From assembly GCF_017874215.1 (NCBI RefSeq), contig NZ_JAGGLB010000011.1, forward strand, positions 124,001 through 188,000: a stretch of DNA of 64,000 nucleotides, written 5' to 3'. Shown one piece after another: positions 45,825-54,832 of this stretch (position 1 is the stretch's first letter; each line of letters begins with the position of its first letter). Both the position numbers and the translations under genes were made by a program. The DNA is from Paenibacillus eucommiae. Its GTDB lineage: Bacteria; Bacillota; Bacilli; Paenibacillales; NBRC-103111. The notes under the pieces are model-generated. The model searched no databases, was not told the origin of the DNA, and saw nothing but the letters and a program-made list of their open reading frames with translations.

Positions 45825-46358
45825 TCAGAACAAGATAATGCCAGCGAATCCGGAAGCAATAATAACAACAACGGGATGGAGCTTATATTTGAGAACGCCG
45901 TAAAGACAGCCAGCGGTTATTAGCAGCGTCATTAGTGTTGACCATGTAAGATAAGGGCCAGATTGCGATATAAAGCCGAAGCGTATAGCCGCATATATAA
46001 TCAACGCTGTAACAGCTGGTCTTAGTCCATAAAAAAAGGCTTTTACCACTCTATGATCTCGAAAACGCATCAAAAATGCAACAATAATAATAATGATAAC
46101 CAGTGAAGGTAAGACCATACCCGCGGTCGCAGTGATCGCACCCGGTAAACCAGCAATATCGAAACCAATCAAAGTCGCGCTGTTAGTGGCAATGGGTCCA
46201 GGCGCCATTCCTGCCAAGGACACAACCCTCTGAAATTCTTGATCCGTCATCCATCCGTAAAACCTCACATCACGCTCGATCATCGGAATAACCGTATATC
46301 CTCCACCGAACGAAATACATCCCATTTTCAAAAAAACTAGAAACAACGTTCCCAGCAT
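45825..46358 (-). CDS. Chromate/sulfate transporter (CHR family), short subunit 2
   Basis: 177 residues, one CHR domain with the motif FLKMGCISFGGGYTVIPMIERD and GMAPGPIATNSATLIGFDIAG. About five or six helices. Two short CHR proteins in tandem form a heterodimer in Firmicutes. It directly precedes FGE and follows its partner by 15 bases. Known substrates are chromate and possibly sulfate; in this operon sulfate set free by the sulfatase is a likely ligand. Confidence 0.88.
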   Translation of the reverse strand: MLGTLFLVFLKMGCISFGGGYTVIPMIERDVRFYGWMTDQEFQRVVSLAGMAPGPIATNSATLIGFDIAGLPGAITATAGMVLPSLVIIIIIVAFLMRFRDHRVVKAFFYGLRPAVTALIIYAAIRFGFISQSGPYLTWSTLMTLLITAGCLYGVLKYKLHPVVVIIASGFAGIILF

Positions 46359-46373
46359 ATCTATCCCACCATT

Positions 46374-47009
46374 CTAGATATAATATTCCGGAAACACAAG
46401 CTGCTGTTCGGACGAGGGCTCCGGCGTTTTCTCCATCTGAACCTTCAATCCCAGCAGCTCTTTTACTTTTACGAGAAGAATACCAACCAACCCGGACGCA
46501 AGGACGGTTATCGGATGAATGGAGGTTAACAATAGCAGCCCCAGAGCAGCAATAACGATGGCTATTGTCGTTTTATCGAGCAGAGAGGTTTTCGCCATCT
46601 TATAGCCAGCTATTAGAATCAATGCGACAATGGCTCCATGTATGCCCTTTAATGCTGCAGCAATTTTATGATTGTGTTCAAAATAATGATTAAATATGCT
46701 TAACAAAAAAACGATCACAAACGTCGGCAGCGTGATACCAAGCACCGCCATACATGCACCCGCAACCCCTGCCTTATGGTGCCCGATAAAAACAGCCGAG
46801 TTAACCCCTACTCCCCCTGGAGCAGAGCCTGCTATCAATACGAGTTCGCTTATTTCCGATTGCTCCATCCACTTCCGCTTCTGGACGACTTCCCGCTCAA
46901 TAAGGGGAATCATGGCGTATCCCCCACCGAAGCTCGAGGGGCCGATCCTGAAAAACACCCAAAATATTTGCGCAAGAATGGAGATCCGTGCTCTAAGCTG
47001 TGAAATCAT
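46374..47009 (-). CDS. Chromate/sulfate transporter (CHR family), short subunit 1
   Basis: 211 residues from ATG 47009, chosen for GGAAGGTG upstream; the longer frame to 47084 lacks a site. Motifs FFRIGPSSFGGGYAMIPLIEREVV and GSAPGGVGVNSAVFIGHHKAG match CHR proteins. Partner of the following gene. Placed between sulfatase and FGE genes of the same operon. Confidence 0.87.
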   Translation of the reverse strand: MISQLRARISILAQIFWVFFRIGPSSFGGGYAMIPLIEREVVQKRKWMEQSEISELVLIAGSAPGGVGVNSAVFIGHHKAGVAGACMAVLGITLPTFVIVFLLSIFNHYFEHNHKIAAALKGIHGAIVALILIAGYKMAKTSLLDKTTIAIVIAALGLLLLTSIHPITVLASGLVGILLVKVKELLGLKVQMEKTPEPSSEQQLVFPEYYI

Positions 47010-47089
47010 TTGTCGATCACCTTCCTCTTGCTGCATGCAAGAATAAGCGTAAACACCCGCCGATCGGTCGTTCAGCCTGTTCATTTATT

Positions 47090-48589
47090 TTATTCTTCAA
47101 GTCCCAATCGGATAAGCTGCTCGGAAGGTGCGTTAAGCTTTATTATGGCTTGTTTCAATGCCTGCTGCAGCTCATGAACCTTTTCCTGCTCCTGATCAGC
47201 TAGATTCACTAGCTCGCTTGGATCAGTACTCTTATCGCTTAACCAGGTTGGTGTCGGCCAAGATGCACAATCGCTCACTACTCTCTTCCCATCTTGATAA
47301 GGTCCCAGATTATAAGGAATAAATTTGGCCATGCAAGTGCCATACCAATTCAACGGCCCATTGCCAGCAATCGGAGATTGGTGCAGTGCCCAGCGACCAT
47401 CGGTGATCGTAACACTTTTTCCGAACATGCCACTGATGGCATACTCCCTTAAAGGCGCATGTACCGACTCCAGCACTGGAGTCAAATCAAGCCCATGCCG
47501 GTCCGGAGGACAAGGCTTACCCGCCGCCTTTAAAACGGTCGGATAAATATCAACCAGCTGAACCAATTGGTTTCTCCTCGTTCCTTGCTCCCCGCCGGGA
47601 TAAGCCACGATGAAAGGAATATGCGATACGGCATCATATTGATGAGTTTGGAGCTTACCCATACGCCCGTGATCCCCGTTATAAGTCCCATGGTCTGTTG
47701 TGAAAATTAGCATTGTATTGCTCCATAAATCCAGCTCGTCCATCTTATCAAGCAGCTTGCCCAGCCATTTATCCACGAGTACGACATTAGCTGCATAGCA
47801 GGCTTGCACATGATTTTTTTGCTGCTCCGTCATATGTTTGTTCCATTCATCATAAGGAGCTTGCGGAATAAAGCGGTCCACGTCATAACCCCGCGGGTCA
47901 AACATTTTAACGTATTCCTCCGGCGGATCCCATGGTTCGTGCGGATCGAAGCAATCCAGGTGCAAATAGAAATCTTCGTGCGAATGGTTCCCATCCAGCC
48001 ACTCCGCAGCTTTGCCAAACATCTGCGCGCAGAAGTAATCTTCCTCCGATTTGCGTGTGAGATGAATGTTGCGGAAATGCCGTTCCAATTTTGTATGCTT
48101 TTCCGATTCGGGACAAGGAAAGTCAACAGGATCGGTTTTCCACGCATCCGCTTCATGACCGCGAATAAATTCAAAGCCTGTGTACCCCATATGATAGTTG
48201 CCTGCGCCTTGCTCCCACATATGGAAGTGATCCGTAATGAAATAACTAACAGGATTCCCGTTATCCAATTGCTTGCTTAAGGAAGAATTGGGCGGACCGG
48301 AAATTTGCCTGGGCAGATCCAGATCATCCTCCTCTAACGGACCCCATCCTCGTTCCAGAAACTCATAACGTCCAGTATAAATATCTCTTCGTGCCGGCAT
48401 ACAAGGCGTCGAACCGCAATAGGCATTGTCGAATACGATACCCCTCTTTGCCAGACGATCCATATTCGGAGTCGGGATGACCCAGTCTGGCTGCTCAGCG
48501 CTGATTACTTGATTCAGCGGACGCCCCTGATGATAGGGACCGCAATGATCCCTCCTTAACGTATCGCATACGATTACAATACTGTTCAT
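47090..48589 (-). CDS. Type I sulfatase (formylglycine-dependent)
   Basis: 499 residues. C63-M-P-A-R (context GSTPCMPARRDIYTG) is the formylglycine motif C-x-P-x-R. Metal ligands are visible in VIVCDTLRRDH at the start and FTTDHGTYNGDHG in the middle. There is no signal peptide, so it acts in the cytoplasm, matching the cytoplasmic FGE. It hydrolyses a sulfate ester, probably on an imported oligosaccharide. It has the length and Asp pattern of S1-family sulfatases; subfamily not assignable. GAGGTGA site. Confidence 0.93.
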   Translation of the reverse strand: MNSIVIVCDTLRRDHCGPYHQGRPLNQVISAEQPDWVIPTPNMDRLAKRGIVFDNAYCGSTPCMPARRDIYTGRYEFLERGWGPLEEDDLDLPRQISGPPNSSLSKQLDNGNPVSYFITDHFHMWEQGAGNYHMGYTGFEFIRGHEADAWKTDPVDFPCPESEKHTKLERHFRNIHLTRKSEEDYFCAQMFGKAAEWLDGNHSHEDFYLHLDCFDPHEPWDPPEEYVKMFDPRGYDVDRFIPQAPYDEWNKHMTEQQKNHVQACYAANVVLVDKWLGKLLDKMDELDLWSNTMLIFTTDHGTYNGDHGRMGKLQTHQYDAVSHIPFIVAYPGGEQGTRRNQLVQLVDIYPTVLKAAGKPCPPDRHGLDLTPVLESVHAPLREYAISGMFGKSVTITDGRWALHQSPIAGNGPLNWYGTCMAKFIPYNLGPYQDGKRVVSDCASWPTPTWLSDKSTDPSELVNLADQEQEKVHELQQALKQAIIKLNAPSEQLIRLGLEE

Positions 48590-48616
48590 GTCACTTCACC
48601 TCAGTCCTTGCATTTT

Positions 48617-50644
48617 TCAATTCTCGCTTAGTTCAATAATCGTGTGAATATGGACTTTAGGAACCGTAAACACGATCCCTTCCTCTGTCTGTTCGGTCAT
48701 CAATCGTTCGTTATCAGGTCGCGTAGTAGCCGTTTGAATCCGTTTATCGTTAATGTATACCTGAATGTCGTATACCGGCGTTATATTCTCAATAGGATCA
48801 TAGAACGAGCTGTTCTTTTCTCCGGCATGAATGTTCTGAAAATTGATCAGGTGCAAATATTTCTTGCCATCCTTCTCCATCATGTTCGCTTCTACATGAA
48901 CGGGTGCTTCTACCTCATAGTACTTTTCTCTTGCATATTGATCTAATAGATTCATCATAATACGACGCACCCAGAAGTGATTGCTGTTCCAATAAGTCCG
49001 GAATACGGGAGCTGCCACATAGATAGCCGTTCCTTTGCCATATTTATTTACGCTGATTCCAGGGAAATCGCTGATAGCACCGGCTGGCGGCATTGGATGT
49101 CTAAAAGCACGATTAACAGCAGGAACGGTTAGTGGCCATTGAATATAACTTAGCGTTTCTGACGTTGCCGGAATGGTCTTAATGAACTCTCCTTCAACCA
49201 GTTGAGGAATTCGGGCAACTCCATGCCATAGATCCTCATTTTCTGTGAAGTAAGCAAACGGATAAGGCGTACGCTCCAAATAATGCAGGCCTAGCACATC
49301 AGCAAGCTGGAAATCCTTCGTTTCCTTGGAATAGGTCGCAGCGCCTTCAGCTAATAATAAACCTCCGTTAGCGACAAACGAGTCCAATAGTTGAATGGAC
49401 GTCGAGGATAGATTGACGTTTTCCGTAAGAACTACCACTTTATAACCTTCTAGATCCGGGAAATTATCGTTGTAATAAATATCAAATTGATGATGACCTT
49501 CAATCAGCATCTTGGCTGCTCCGAACGTAGCCGAATCATCCTTGTCATGGTACCAGTTATTCGTATTGTTGGCGATTAATGCGGTATGACGAACACTTTT
49601 GCCCCCAATGCAATAGGCCTCCCGTGCTTCCACGAAATTAAAGGCTTCGCCAATAATGTCATAAACACCCGCTTGCAGTGTTCCATCCGGCATGACCTGA
49701 TCGCCAATATTGATGATTCCACCGTTCGCCATGATGCACGCAAATTCAAATTTAAGCTGCTCTGCTGTCTTACAAGACATCAGTCCCCAGCCTTCAGTGA
49801 ATCGCACCGTCATAATTTGAACAGGAACATCAAGCGTCCGGATGTGACGGGCCCGGATCGAATGTCCCAGGAACGAACCCGTAGCGGACGGCTGGGATTC
49901 CCATAATCCATAGTCGCTTGTTGCATTAACTTCGGCAGGTTCTCCCATACGCCAAGCCCCATTGCAATTAACCAGTACATCCGGACGGATTTTCTTGATG
50001 ACATCATAAATTTCCTTCATGCACCGTGCAGCAGAGTCAATCCCAAAGCCGATGACGAGCTCGCGATTCGTTTCCAGAAGCTCTGGAGTCAGTACTTGTC
50101 CATACTCCTCCAGAAATTTCTTCTTGCAATACTTACAAAAGCAATAATGATTATGAATGTAAGGAATATCGAACAGATACCCGTCCATTTCGTATTTCTC
50201 AGTAATCTCCTTCACTTGCGGGATAACCAGCTCTTCCCGATAAGGACTGTTGAGGCAAGGTAGTTCCCACACTGTGCCTTCACTGCCGCGAACTTTTCCC
50301 TTTTCATCCACTTGGTACCAATCCGGGTTATGAAGCACTGCATGGGCATCGGTTCCAAGTGAGTAGTAGGCAATGACCTTCATGTCATGCTTCTTGGCCT
50401 CCGTTAGCACCTCACCGAAAAAGTCACCCTTTAATCCGCTATGTTTATGTCCCACCTTATTATCATAAAACGCATTACCAAAGTGGCACTTGGTGAATAC
50501 ACCAATAACGTTTACTTTCGCTCTTACAAAATGGGAAACAAACTCCTCTGCATGGAAGTTTGCAATCGCATCGCGGGGAAATTCCGGCATGTGAAAATCT
50601 ATATGAACTTGTCTGATATTCTCACGAATCCAATTCGTACTCAT
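48617..50644 (-). CDS. Glycoside hydrolase-like protein with beta-galactosidase trimerisation-type domain (GHL6/fucosidase-like)
   Basis: About 675 residues; ATG 50644 has AAGGAG ten bases upstream. The N-terminal TIM barrel reads VHIDFHMPEFPRDAIANFHA, VNVIGVFTKCHFGNAFYD, KVIAYYSLGTDAHAVLHNPDW and EKYEMDGYLFDIPYIHNHYC. The latter has a CKYCKKKF Cys pair. A domain of the beta-galactosidase trimerisation kind follows (VVVLTENVNLSSTSIQLLDSF). This resembles the hypothetical glycosyl hydrolase 6 group and alpha-L-fucosidase-type families. Cytoplasmic; substrate unknown. Confidence 0.75.
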   Translation of the reverse strand: MSTNWIRENIRQVHIDFHMPEFPRDAIANFHAEEFVSHFVRAKVNVIGVFTKCHFGNAFYDNKVGHKHSGLKGDFFGEVLTEAKKHDMKVIAYYSLGTDAHAVLHNPDWYQVDEKGKVRGSEGTVWELPCLNSPYREELVIPQVKEITEKYEMDGYLFDIPYIHNHYCFCKYCKKKFLEEYGQVLTPELLETNRELVIGFGIDSAARCMKEIYDVIKKIRPDVLVNCNGAWRMGEPAEVNATSDYGLWESQPSATGSFLGHSIRARHIRTLDVPVQIMTVRFTEGWGLMSCKTAEQLKFEFACIMANGGIINIGDQVMPDGTLQAGVYDIIGEAFNFVEAREAYCIGGKSVRHTALIANNTNNWYHDKDDSATFGAAKMLIEGHHQFDIYYNDNFPDLEGYKVVVLTENVNLSSTSIQLLDSFVANGGLLLAEGAATYSKETKDFQLADVLGLHYLERTPYPFAYFTENEDLWHGVARIPQLVEGEFIKTIPATSETLSYIQWPLTVPAVNRAFRHPMPPAGAISDFPGISVNKYGKGTAIYVAAPVFRTYWNSNHFWVRRIMMNLLDQYAREKYYEVEAPVHVEANMMEKDGKKYLHLINFQNIHAGEKNSSFYDPIENITPVYDIQVYINDKRIQTATTRPDNERLMTEQTEEGIVFTVPKVHIHTIIELSEN

Positions 50645-50724
50645 AGTCATCATACTCCTTATTATCCATTCGATCATAGGGTAAGGAGGAGCAACTCAGC
50701 ATAGGCGCTCCTCCTCCAATTGTA

Positions 50725-52179
50725 TTATTCCTTCGTTCCGTACTTATTTTCCTTAGTCCAATTGTTCGTCTTCAAAACGGCCGTCATGTCATTCTTAAGT
50801 GTTTTTTGCAATTCTGACTTATACTTCTCTTCTGACACGGTTCCTTCCAAATACAGTTGTCCAATTTTCACCAAGTCCTCATTGAGCTTCTTATCAATGT
50901 GTGCAGCGTAGAAATTAACAAGGATACGTTGTCCAACAAATTGGAAGCCGCTTAAGTTAACTGGTAAATCAACATTGGCAAGCGTTGTTGTAACATACAT
51001 TTTGTTACCCATAAGCGTTGCTACTTCTGGTGAAGATAAATATTTCAGGAAATCTACAGCAACATCCAGCTTGTCTCCTGTTACTTTTTTCGGTATTGCG
51101 AATACAAGATCGGGATATCCGCCAAGCTCATAATTTTTCTCGGCTGCATTCGGATTTTCATTTTTGGTCAAGTAAGGCAAAGCAAATGTGCCGAATTCAA
51201 ACTTCCGCGCTTTCGAATCCTGAATCGTTTTTAATTCAAAGTTGCCGGCGAGCACCATTGCAGCATCACCACGCAAAAACATTTCTTTAGCCGCATCGCC
51301 GTTCATAGCATTGTAGCCCTTGGCCCAATATTGTGACCAGTCCTTGATAATGGGCATAAATCCTGTCCAATCCGATGATTCTAAATTTACTGCGCCTTCA
51401 TCCACCGATGCCGCAATCTCATTAAGGCTCAGCTGGGTATTTTGATCGAAGTCATAGCTTCTCACTTTTTCTGCGGCAATTTGATTCGTCATCATGTTTA
51501 CAGCCCATAGAAGATGATTATCGCCAGGCTTTGAATTTGCGAAGGCAAATGGCGTTACACCAGCTGCTTTCAACTTGGATTGTACATCGATAAATTCAGT
51601 CCAGGTCTTTGGAATTTGAAGATTGTTCTTCTCGAACAGATCCTGATTGTAGAAGACGCGGATGGACAAGGTTTGCAGCGTAATGCCAGCGATCTTCTCG
51701 GAAAGCGGATTTTTCATTTCGTTTAAGATGGACTGCGTGAAAGTATCTTTCCAAATTCTATCGCCTGCGTATGGATTAGGCTTGTCGTATTCCGGAGTTA
51801 AATCCGTAAGCAAATCTTTATTTAAGTCTTCATGCGTCCAGGTATAACGGCTAGGAATAATATCAGGGGAAGTTCCGCCAATGAGTCCAGTAGTCAACCA
51901 GGTTCTGAAAGAATCGCCATCGCTAGGCGCATAGTCGAGCTTGATTTTAGCGTTCTCATGCTTGCTTGTATAACCGTCAATTATTTCTTGCCATACTTGC
52001 TTTGTCTCTTCATCCTTAGGAGTTTCTACCGCAAACGTCAAATTGACCTGCTTGCCTGTAGCTTCTGCTGATGAAGCTGGCTCTTTGCCTGCGTCTGAGT
52101 TGTTCCCAGATGCGCATCCGCCAACTACCAAAGATAAAATGAGTGTCATTGATAGTAAAGCACTTTTTCTCTTAAACAT
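50725..52179 (-). CDS. Sugar ABC transporter substrate-binding lipoprotein (family 1)
   Basis: 484 residues. Signal peptide LLSMTLILSLVVGGC with lipobox; start ATG 52179 with GAGGTGG ahead. Typical blocks LNEIAASVDEGAVN, YNAMNGDAAKEMFLRGDAAMVLAGNFEL and AVDFLKYLSSPEVATLMGNK of MalE-like proteins. Third gene of the eight-gene operon, behind its two permeases. Ligand presumably a sulfated oligosaccharide. Confidence 0.93.
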   Translation of the reverse strand: MFKRKSALLSMTLILSLVVGGCASGNNSDAGKEPASSAEATGKQVNLTFAVETPKDEETKQVWQEIIDGYTSKHENAKIKLDYAPSDGDSFRTWLTTGLIGGTSPDIIPSRYTWTHEDLNKDLLTDLTPEYDKPNPYAGDRIWKDTFTQSILNEMKNPLSEKIAGITLQTLSIRVFYNQDLFEKNNLQIPKTWTEFIDVQSKLKAAGVTPFAFANSKPGDNHLLWAVNMMTNQIAAEKVRSYDFDQNTQLSLNEIAASVDEGAVNLESSDWTGFMPIIKDWSQYWAKGYNAMNGDAAKEMFLRGDAAMVLAGNFELKTIQDSKARKFEFGTFALPYLTKNENPNAAEKNYELGGYPDLVFAIPKKVTGDKLDVAVDFLKYLSSPEVATLMGNKMYVTTTLANVDLPVNLSGFQFVGQRILVNFYAAHIDKKLNEDLVKIGQLYLEGTVSEEKYKSELQKTLKNDMTAVLKTNNWTKENKYGTKE

Positions 52180-52210
52180 GCGAACCACCTCTTTTTTTTA
52201 ATTTTCTATC

Positions 52211-53029
52211 CTAGCCCTTCACAGCACCAGAGGTAACTCCAGCGATAAAAGGTTTGGTAGCGATCATAAAAAGCAGCAAGAGCGGAAGTGAGGCAATAAT
52301 ATATCCAGCGAGCCTGACCCCCATGCCTTGATCCATATTTCCCGTGATCGTACTTAACGCAAGAATGACCGGCTTTACGGAATCACCGTTAGTAGCGACC
52401 AATGGCCAAATATAATTGTTCCAGCCAGCCAGGAAGTTGATAATAGCTACGGTTGAAATGATCGGAAGCGAGAGTGGAATGACGATTTTGAAAAAGATTT
52501 GACTCTCACCCGCGCCTTCCATATCCGCTGCTTCAATTAAGCTTTTTGGGATCCCTTCGAAAAAGGTTTTCATTAGAAAGGTAGCCATCGCGGCTCCAAA
52601 CGCCATCGGCGGAAAAATCTGTCCTTGATACGTATTAAGCATATCCAGCTTCTGAACTAACAAAAACTGGGGAATGAGTATCAAATATCCCGGAATCATC
52701 ATTAACGATAGGATCAGCACGAACAAAAGCTGTTTACCAGGATAATTAAATCTAACGAATGAATAGGCTGCGAGCGAAGAAATCAGTACGACACCGATAA
52801 CGATAGCTGAGGAAATCAGCAATGTATTCCCGATAAAGGGCCAAATTTGCTTGAAAGCAGTCGAATAGTTGTCCAATCGTAGGGGGAAGGAAACACCCCA
52901 GAAATTATGAATCGATTGTTCCGTATACTTGAGAGAGCTAACAATGAGCATATAGAAAGGAAAAAGTGTCAAGATTAATAGCATAAATAGGGAACCGTAA
53001 TGCGGAACCGCCATTATATTTTTTTTCAT
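52211..53029 (-). CDS. Carbohydrate ABC transporter permease, MalG type
   Basis: 272 residues, six helices. EAA-loop SLIEAADMEGAGESQIFFKI then VIPLSLP; C-terminus FIAGVTSGAVKG. AGGGAGG site. Paired with the 53045-53941 permease. No ATPase gene nearby. Confidence 0.93.
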   Translation of the reverse strand: MKKNIMAVPHYGSLFMLLILTLFPFYMLIVSSLKYTEQSIHNFWGVSFPLRLDNYSTAFKQIWPFIGNTLLISSAIVIGVVLISSLAAYSFVRFNYPGKQLLFVLILSLMMIPGYLILIPQFLLVQKLDMLNTYQGQIFPPMAFGAAMATFLMKTFFEGIPKSLIEAADMEGAGESQIFFKIVIPLSLPIISTVAIINFLAGWNNYIWPLVATNGDSVKPVILALSTITGNMDQGMGVRLAGYIIASLPLLLLFMIATKPFIAGVTSGAVKG

Positions 53030-53044
53030 AATAGAGTTCCCTCC

Positions 53045-53941
53045 CTAGTCGATTTTCTCGGTATTCTTAATAAATTTATTATTGATTAAAGTCAATAGCA
53101 GAAGAATGATGAAAAGCGAGAGTCCAATTGCCGAAGAGTAACCCATCTCGTTATAGGAAAATCCTGTCGTATAGAGATACAAGGCTGGTGTCAGAGTAGT
53201 ATCCCCTGGTCCACCATTGGTTAATACTAGAACATTTTCAAAGCTTTGAATTTGCCCAATGATCGTCAAAACCATAATCAGCTTGATTTGGCTGCGCACA
53301 AGCGGCAGCTCCAGCCGCATAAATCGCTGCCAAGGATTCATGCCGTCCAGCTTGGCAACTTCAAATAATTCTCCTGAAATCGACATGAGGCCTGCTAAGT
53401 AAATCAGGAAGTTGATACCGCCGATCCACGGGAAATTCACGAAAATAATCGACCATATCGCTGTTTTACTTTCACCAAGCCAAGCGTGAGTCCAGGAATC
53501 CAGCCCGATTAACTCAAGAAACTGGTTCAACACACCATACTCTCCTGCGTAAATCCACTGCCAGGTTAGAAAAATAACGATACTCGGAATAACCAGCGGA
53601 ATAACAAACCAAACCTTTAGTGCATTTTGCAGCTTAGCGCTTGTTACATGAAATACGAGAACGGCAGCAATAAGAGGTAAAGTTAACTGAATGATAATTC
53701 CACTTAACGTAAATACTCCAATATTCACCATAGCAGCATGTAACGTTTCATCATGAAACAAGCGCACAAAGTTATCCAAGCCGATAAACTCTTTCACATT
53801 CGCCCCATTCCAATTGTAAAACGACATCTTCACTGCGTTGAAAAATGGAATATATTTGAACGTGCCGAGGACGAGGAAAATAGGGATCAGAAATGCGTAT
53901 CCTTTCCAATGCTTGCGGAAAAAATCTGTTGTACTCGTCAT
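53045..53941 (-). CDS. Carbohydrate ABC transporter permease, MalF type
   Basis: About 298 residues. Signature FFNAVKMSFYNWNG near the N-terminus, EAA-loop LFEVAKLDGMNPWQRFMRL and VLTNGGPGDTTLTPALYLY. ATG 53941 with GGAGG 11 bases upstream. First gene of the eight-gene operon, divergent from the two-component system at 54833-58127. Confidence 0.93.
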   Translation of the reverse strand: MTSTTDFFRKHWKGYAFLIPIFLVLGTFKYIPFFNAVKMSFYNWNGANVKEFIGLDNFVRLFHDETLHAAMVNIGVFTLSGIIIQLTLPLIAAVLVFHVTSAKLQNALKVWFVIPLVIPSIVIFLTWQWIYAGEYGVLNQFLELIGLDSWTHAWLGESKTAIWSIIFVNFPWIGGINFLIYLAGLMSISGELFEVAKLDGMNPWQRFMRLELPLVRSQIKLIMVLTIIGQIQSFENVLVLTNGGPGDTTLTPALYLYTTGFSYNEMGYSSAIGLSLFIILLLLTLINNKFIKNTEKID

Positions 53942-53979
53942 ATGTTGTCTGTCCTCCAATCGATACTCTAAACTTTACC

Positions 53980-53994
53980 TGAAAACGCTTAACA
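53980..53994. promoter_or_regulatory. Possible CcpA cre site
   Basis: TGAAAACGCTTAACA lies about 40 bases upstream of the MalF-type gene. It matches the CcpA consensus TGNAANCGNWNNCW at all but two positions. Carbon catabolite repression of a polysaccharide operon would be expected. Confidence 0.4.
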
Positions 53995-54135
53995 CGTACA
54001 GGAGGCATTCTTTGATCATGATGGGGGGCATTTTTTGATGAACCGAATCGTATTTTTCCTATACAACGTATTGTGATATACTAATCCACAAGTAAAAACG
54101 CCATGTGGCGTCCTTTGAGGGCATTTGTGCCAGGG

Positions 54136-54258
54136 GAGGGAATGGGTGTGGGTTCCAGCCGCTGTTAAAGATTTGTTCCCTGAATGGAATGGATGTAGAG
54201 GTGAGAACAAATCTTTAAAGGCGGACGCTATCGCTCTTCCACCCACACCCATTCCCTC
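54136..54258. repeat. 123-bp palindromic intergenic element (copy 3)
   Basis: Outer arms GAGGGAATGGGTGTGGG (54136-54152) and CCCACACCCATTCCCTC (54242-54258), with inner TTAAAGATTTGTTCC and GGAACAAATCTTTAA. Compared with copy 1, a C to G in the left arm is matched by the complementary change in the right arm. Further common sequence (GCGCAGG..CG, ACGCAGTTGAG.AGGAGCTG) follows as in copy 1. The flanks to 54420 contain no gene. Confidence 0.85.
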
Positions 54259-54420
54259 TTCCAGTTACAATCGCACGAATCACACGAATACCAACACCAA
54301 CATCAAGTTCAAACGGAATGCCAGAAGGTTTTTTTCTCTTGAATAGAGGGATTAGAAGTGATTTCCTAGCGGGTGCAGGCGCACGGGATGAAAAACACGC
54401 AGTTGAGAAGGAGCTGCTAC

Positions 54421-54445
54421 TTTAACGATGTTTTTCATCGTTAAA
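54421..54445. repeat. Palindrome A, unoccupied, inverted loop
   Basis: TTTAACGATG, TTTTT, CATCGTTAAA: the same arms as at 3382 with a T loop. It is 27 bases from an occupied copy. Confidence 0.7.
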
Positions 54446-54487
54446 AGCATCAGATCCGCTCCACATCCTTGCTTTAACGATGAAAAA

Positions 54488-54656
54488 GAGGCTGTCGATT
54501 AACTGTGTACAACTTAGAACGTTTAACTGAAATCGATCAAAACTTGCCAGTTAAACGTGTTTAAATCGATTTTCAGGGGTGAAAGCGACGTTTTTCTCAC
54601 AAAAAATCGATTTTTAGAGGATCGTATTTTTTAATCCACAGTTAATCGACAGCCTC
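54488..54656. mobile_element. 169-bp MITE-like element B inserted in palindrome A
   Basis: 20-bp terminal inverted repeats GAGGCTGTCGATTAACTGTG (54488) and its complement (54637-54656). AAAAA lies on both sides (54483-54487, 54657-54661), then the split arms TTTAACGATG and TATCGTTAAG. It shares the whole core of the 12933-13058 copy, plus an extra 43 bases from a local duplication around ATCGATTTT. No ORF. Confidence 0.8.
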
Positions 54657-54832
54657 AAAAATATCGTTAAGTGCAGCACATAGCACAATGCACACGCAGC
54701 ACACGATCGTTTCGGCGGGTGGGCGGGTGCTCTAGGCTGCTACACCGCAAGGCCGCTAAAGTTGCTATAACGGATTTCCCGTCCTTGGGACGGTATTATA
54801 GATTAACCCGGAGACAAAGGGGCGAGATTCAG

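Noticed and set aside
54671..54832. N-terminal extension of the response regulator
   Set aside because: The receiver domain begins exactly at GTG 54833 with a good site; the preceding 54 codons have low-complexity, non-conserved sequence.
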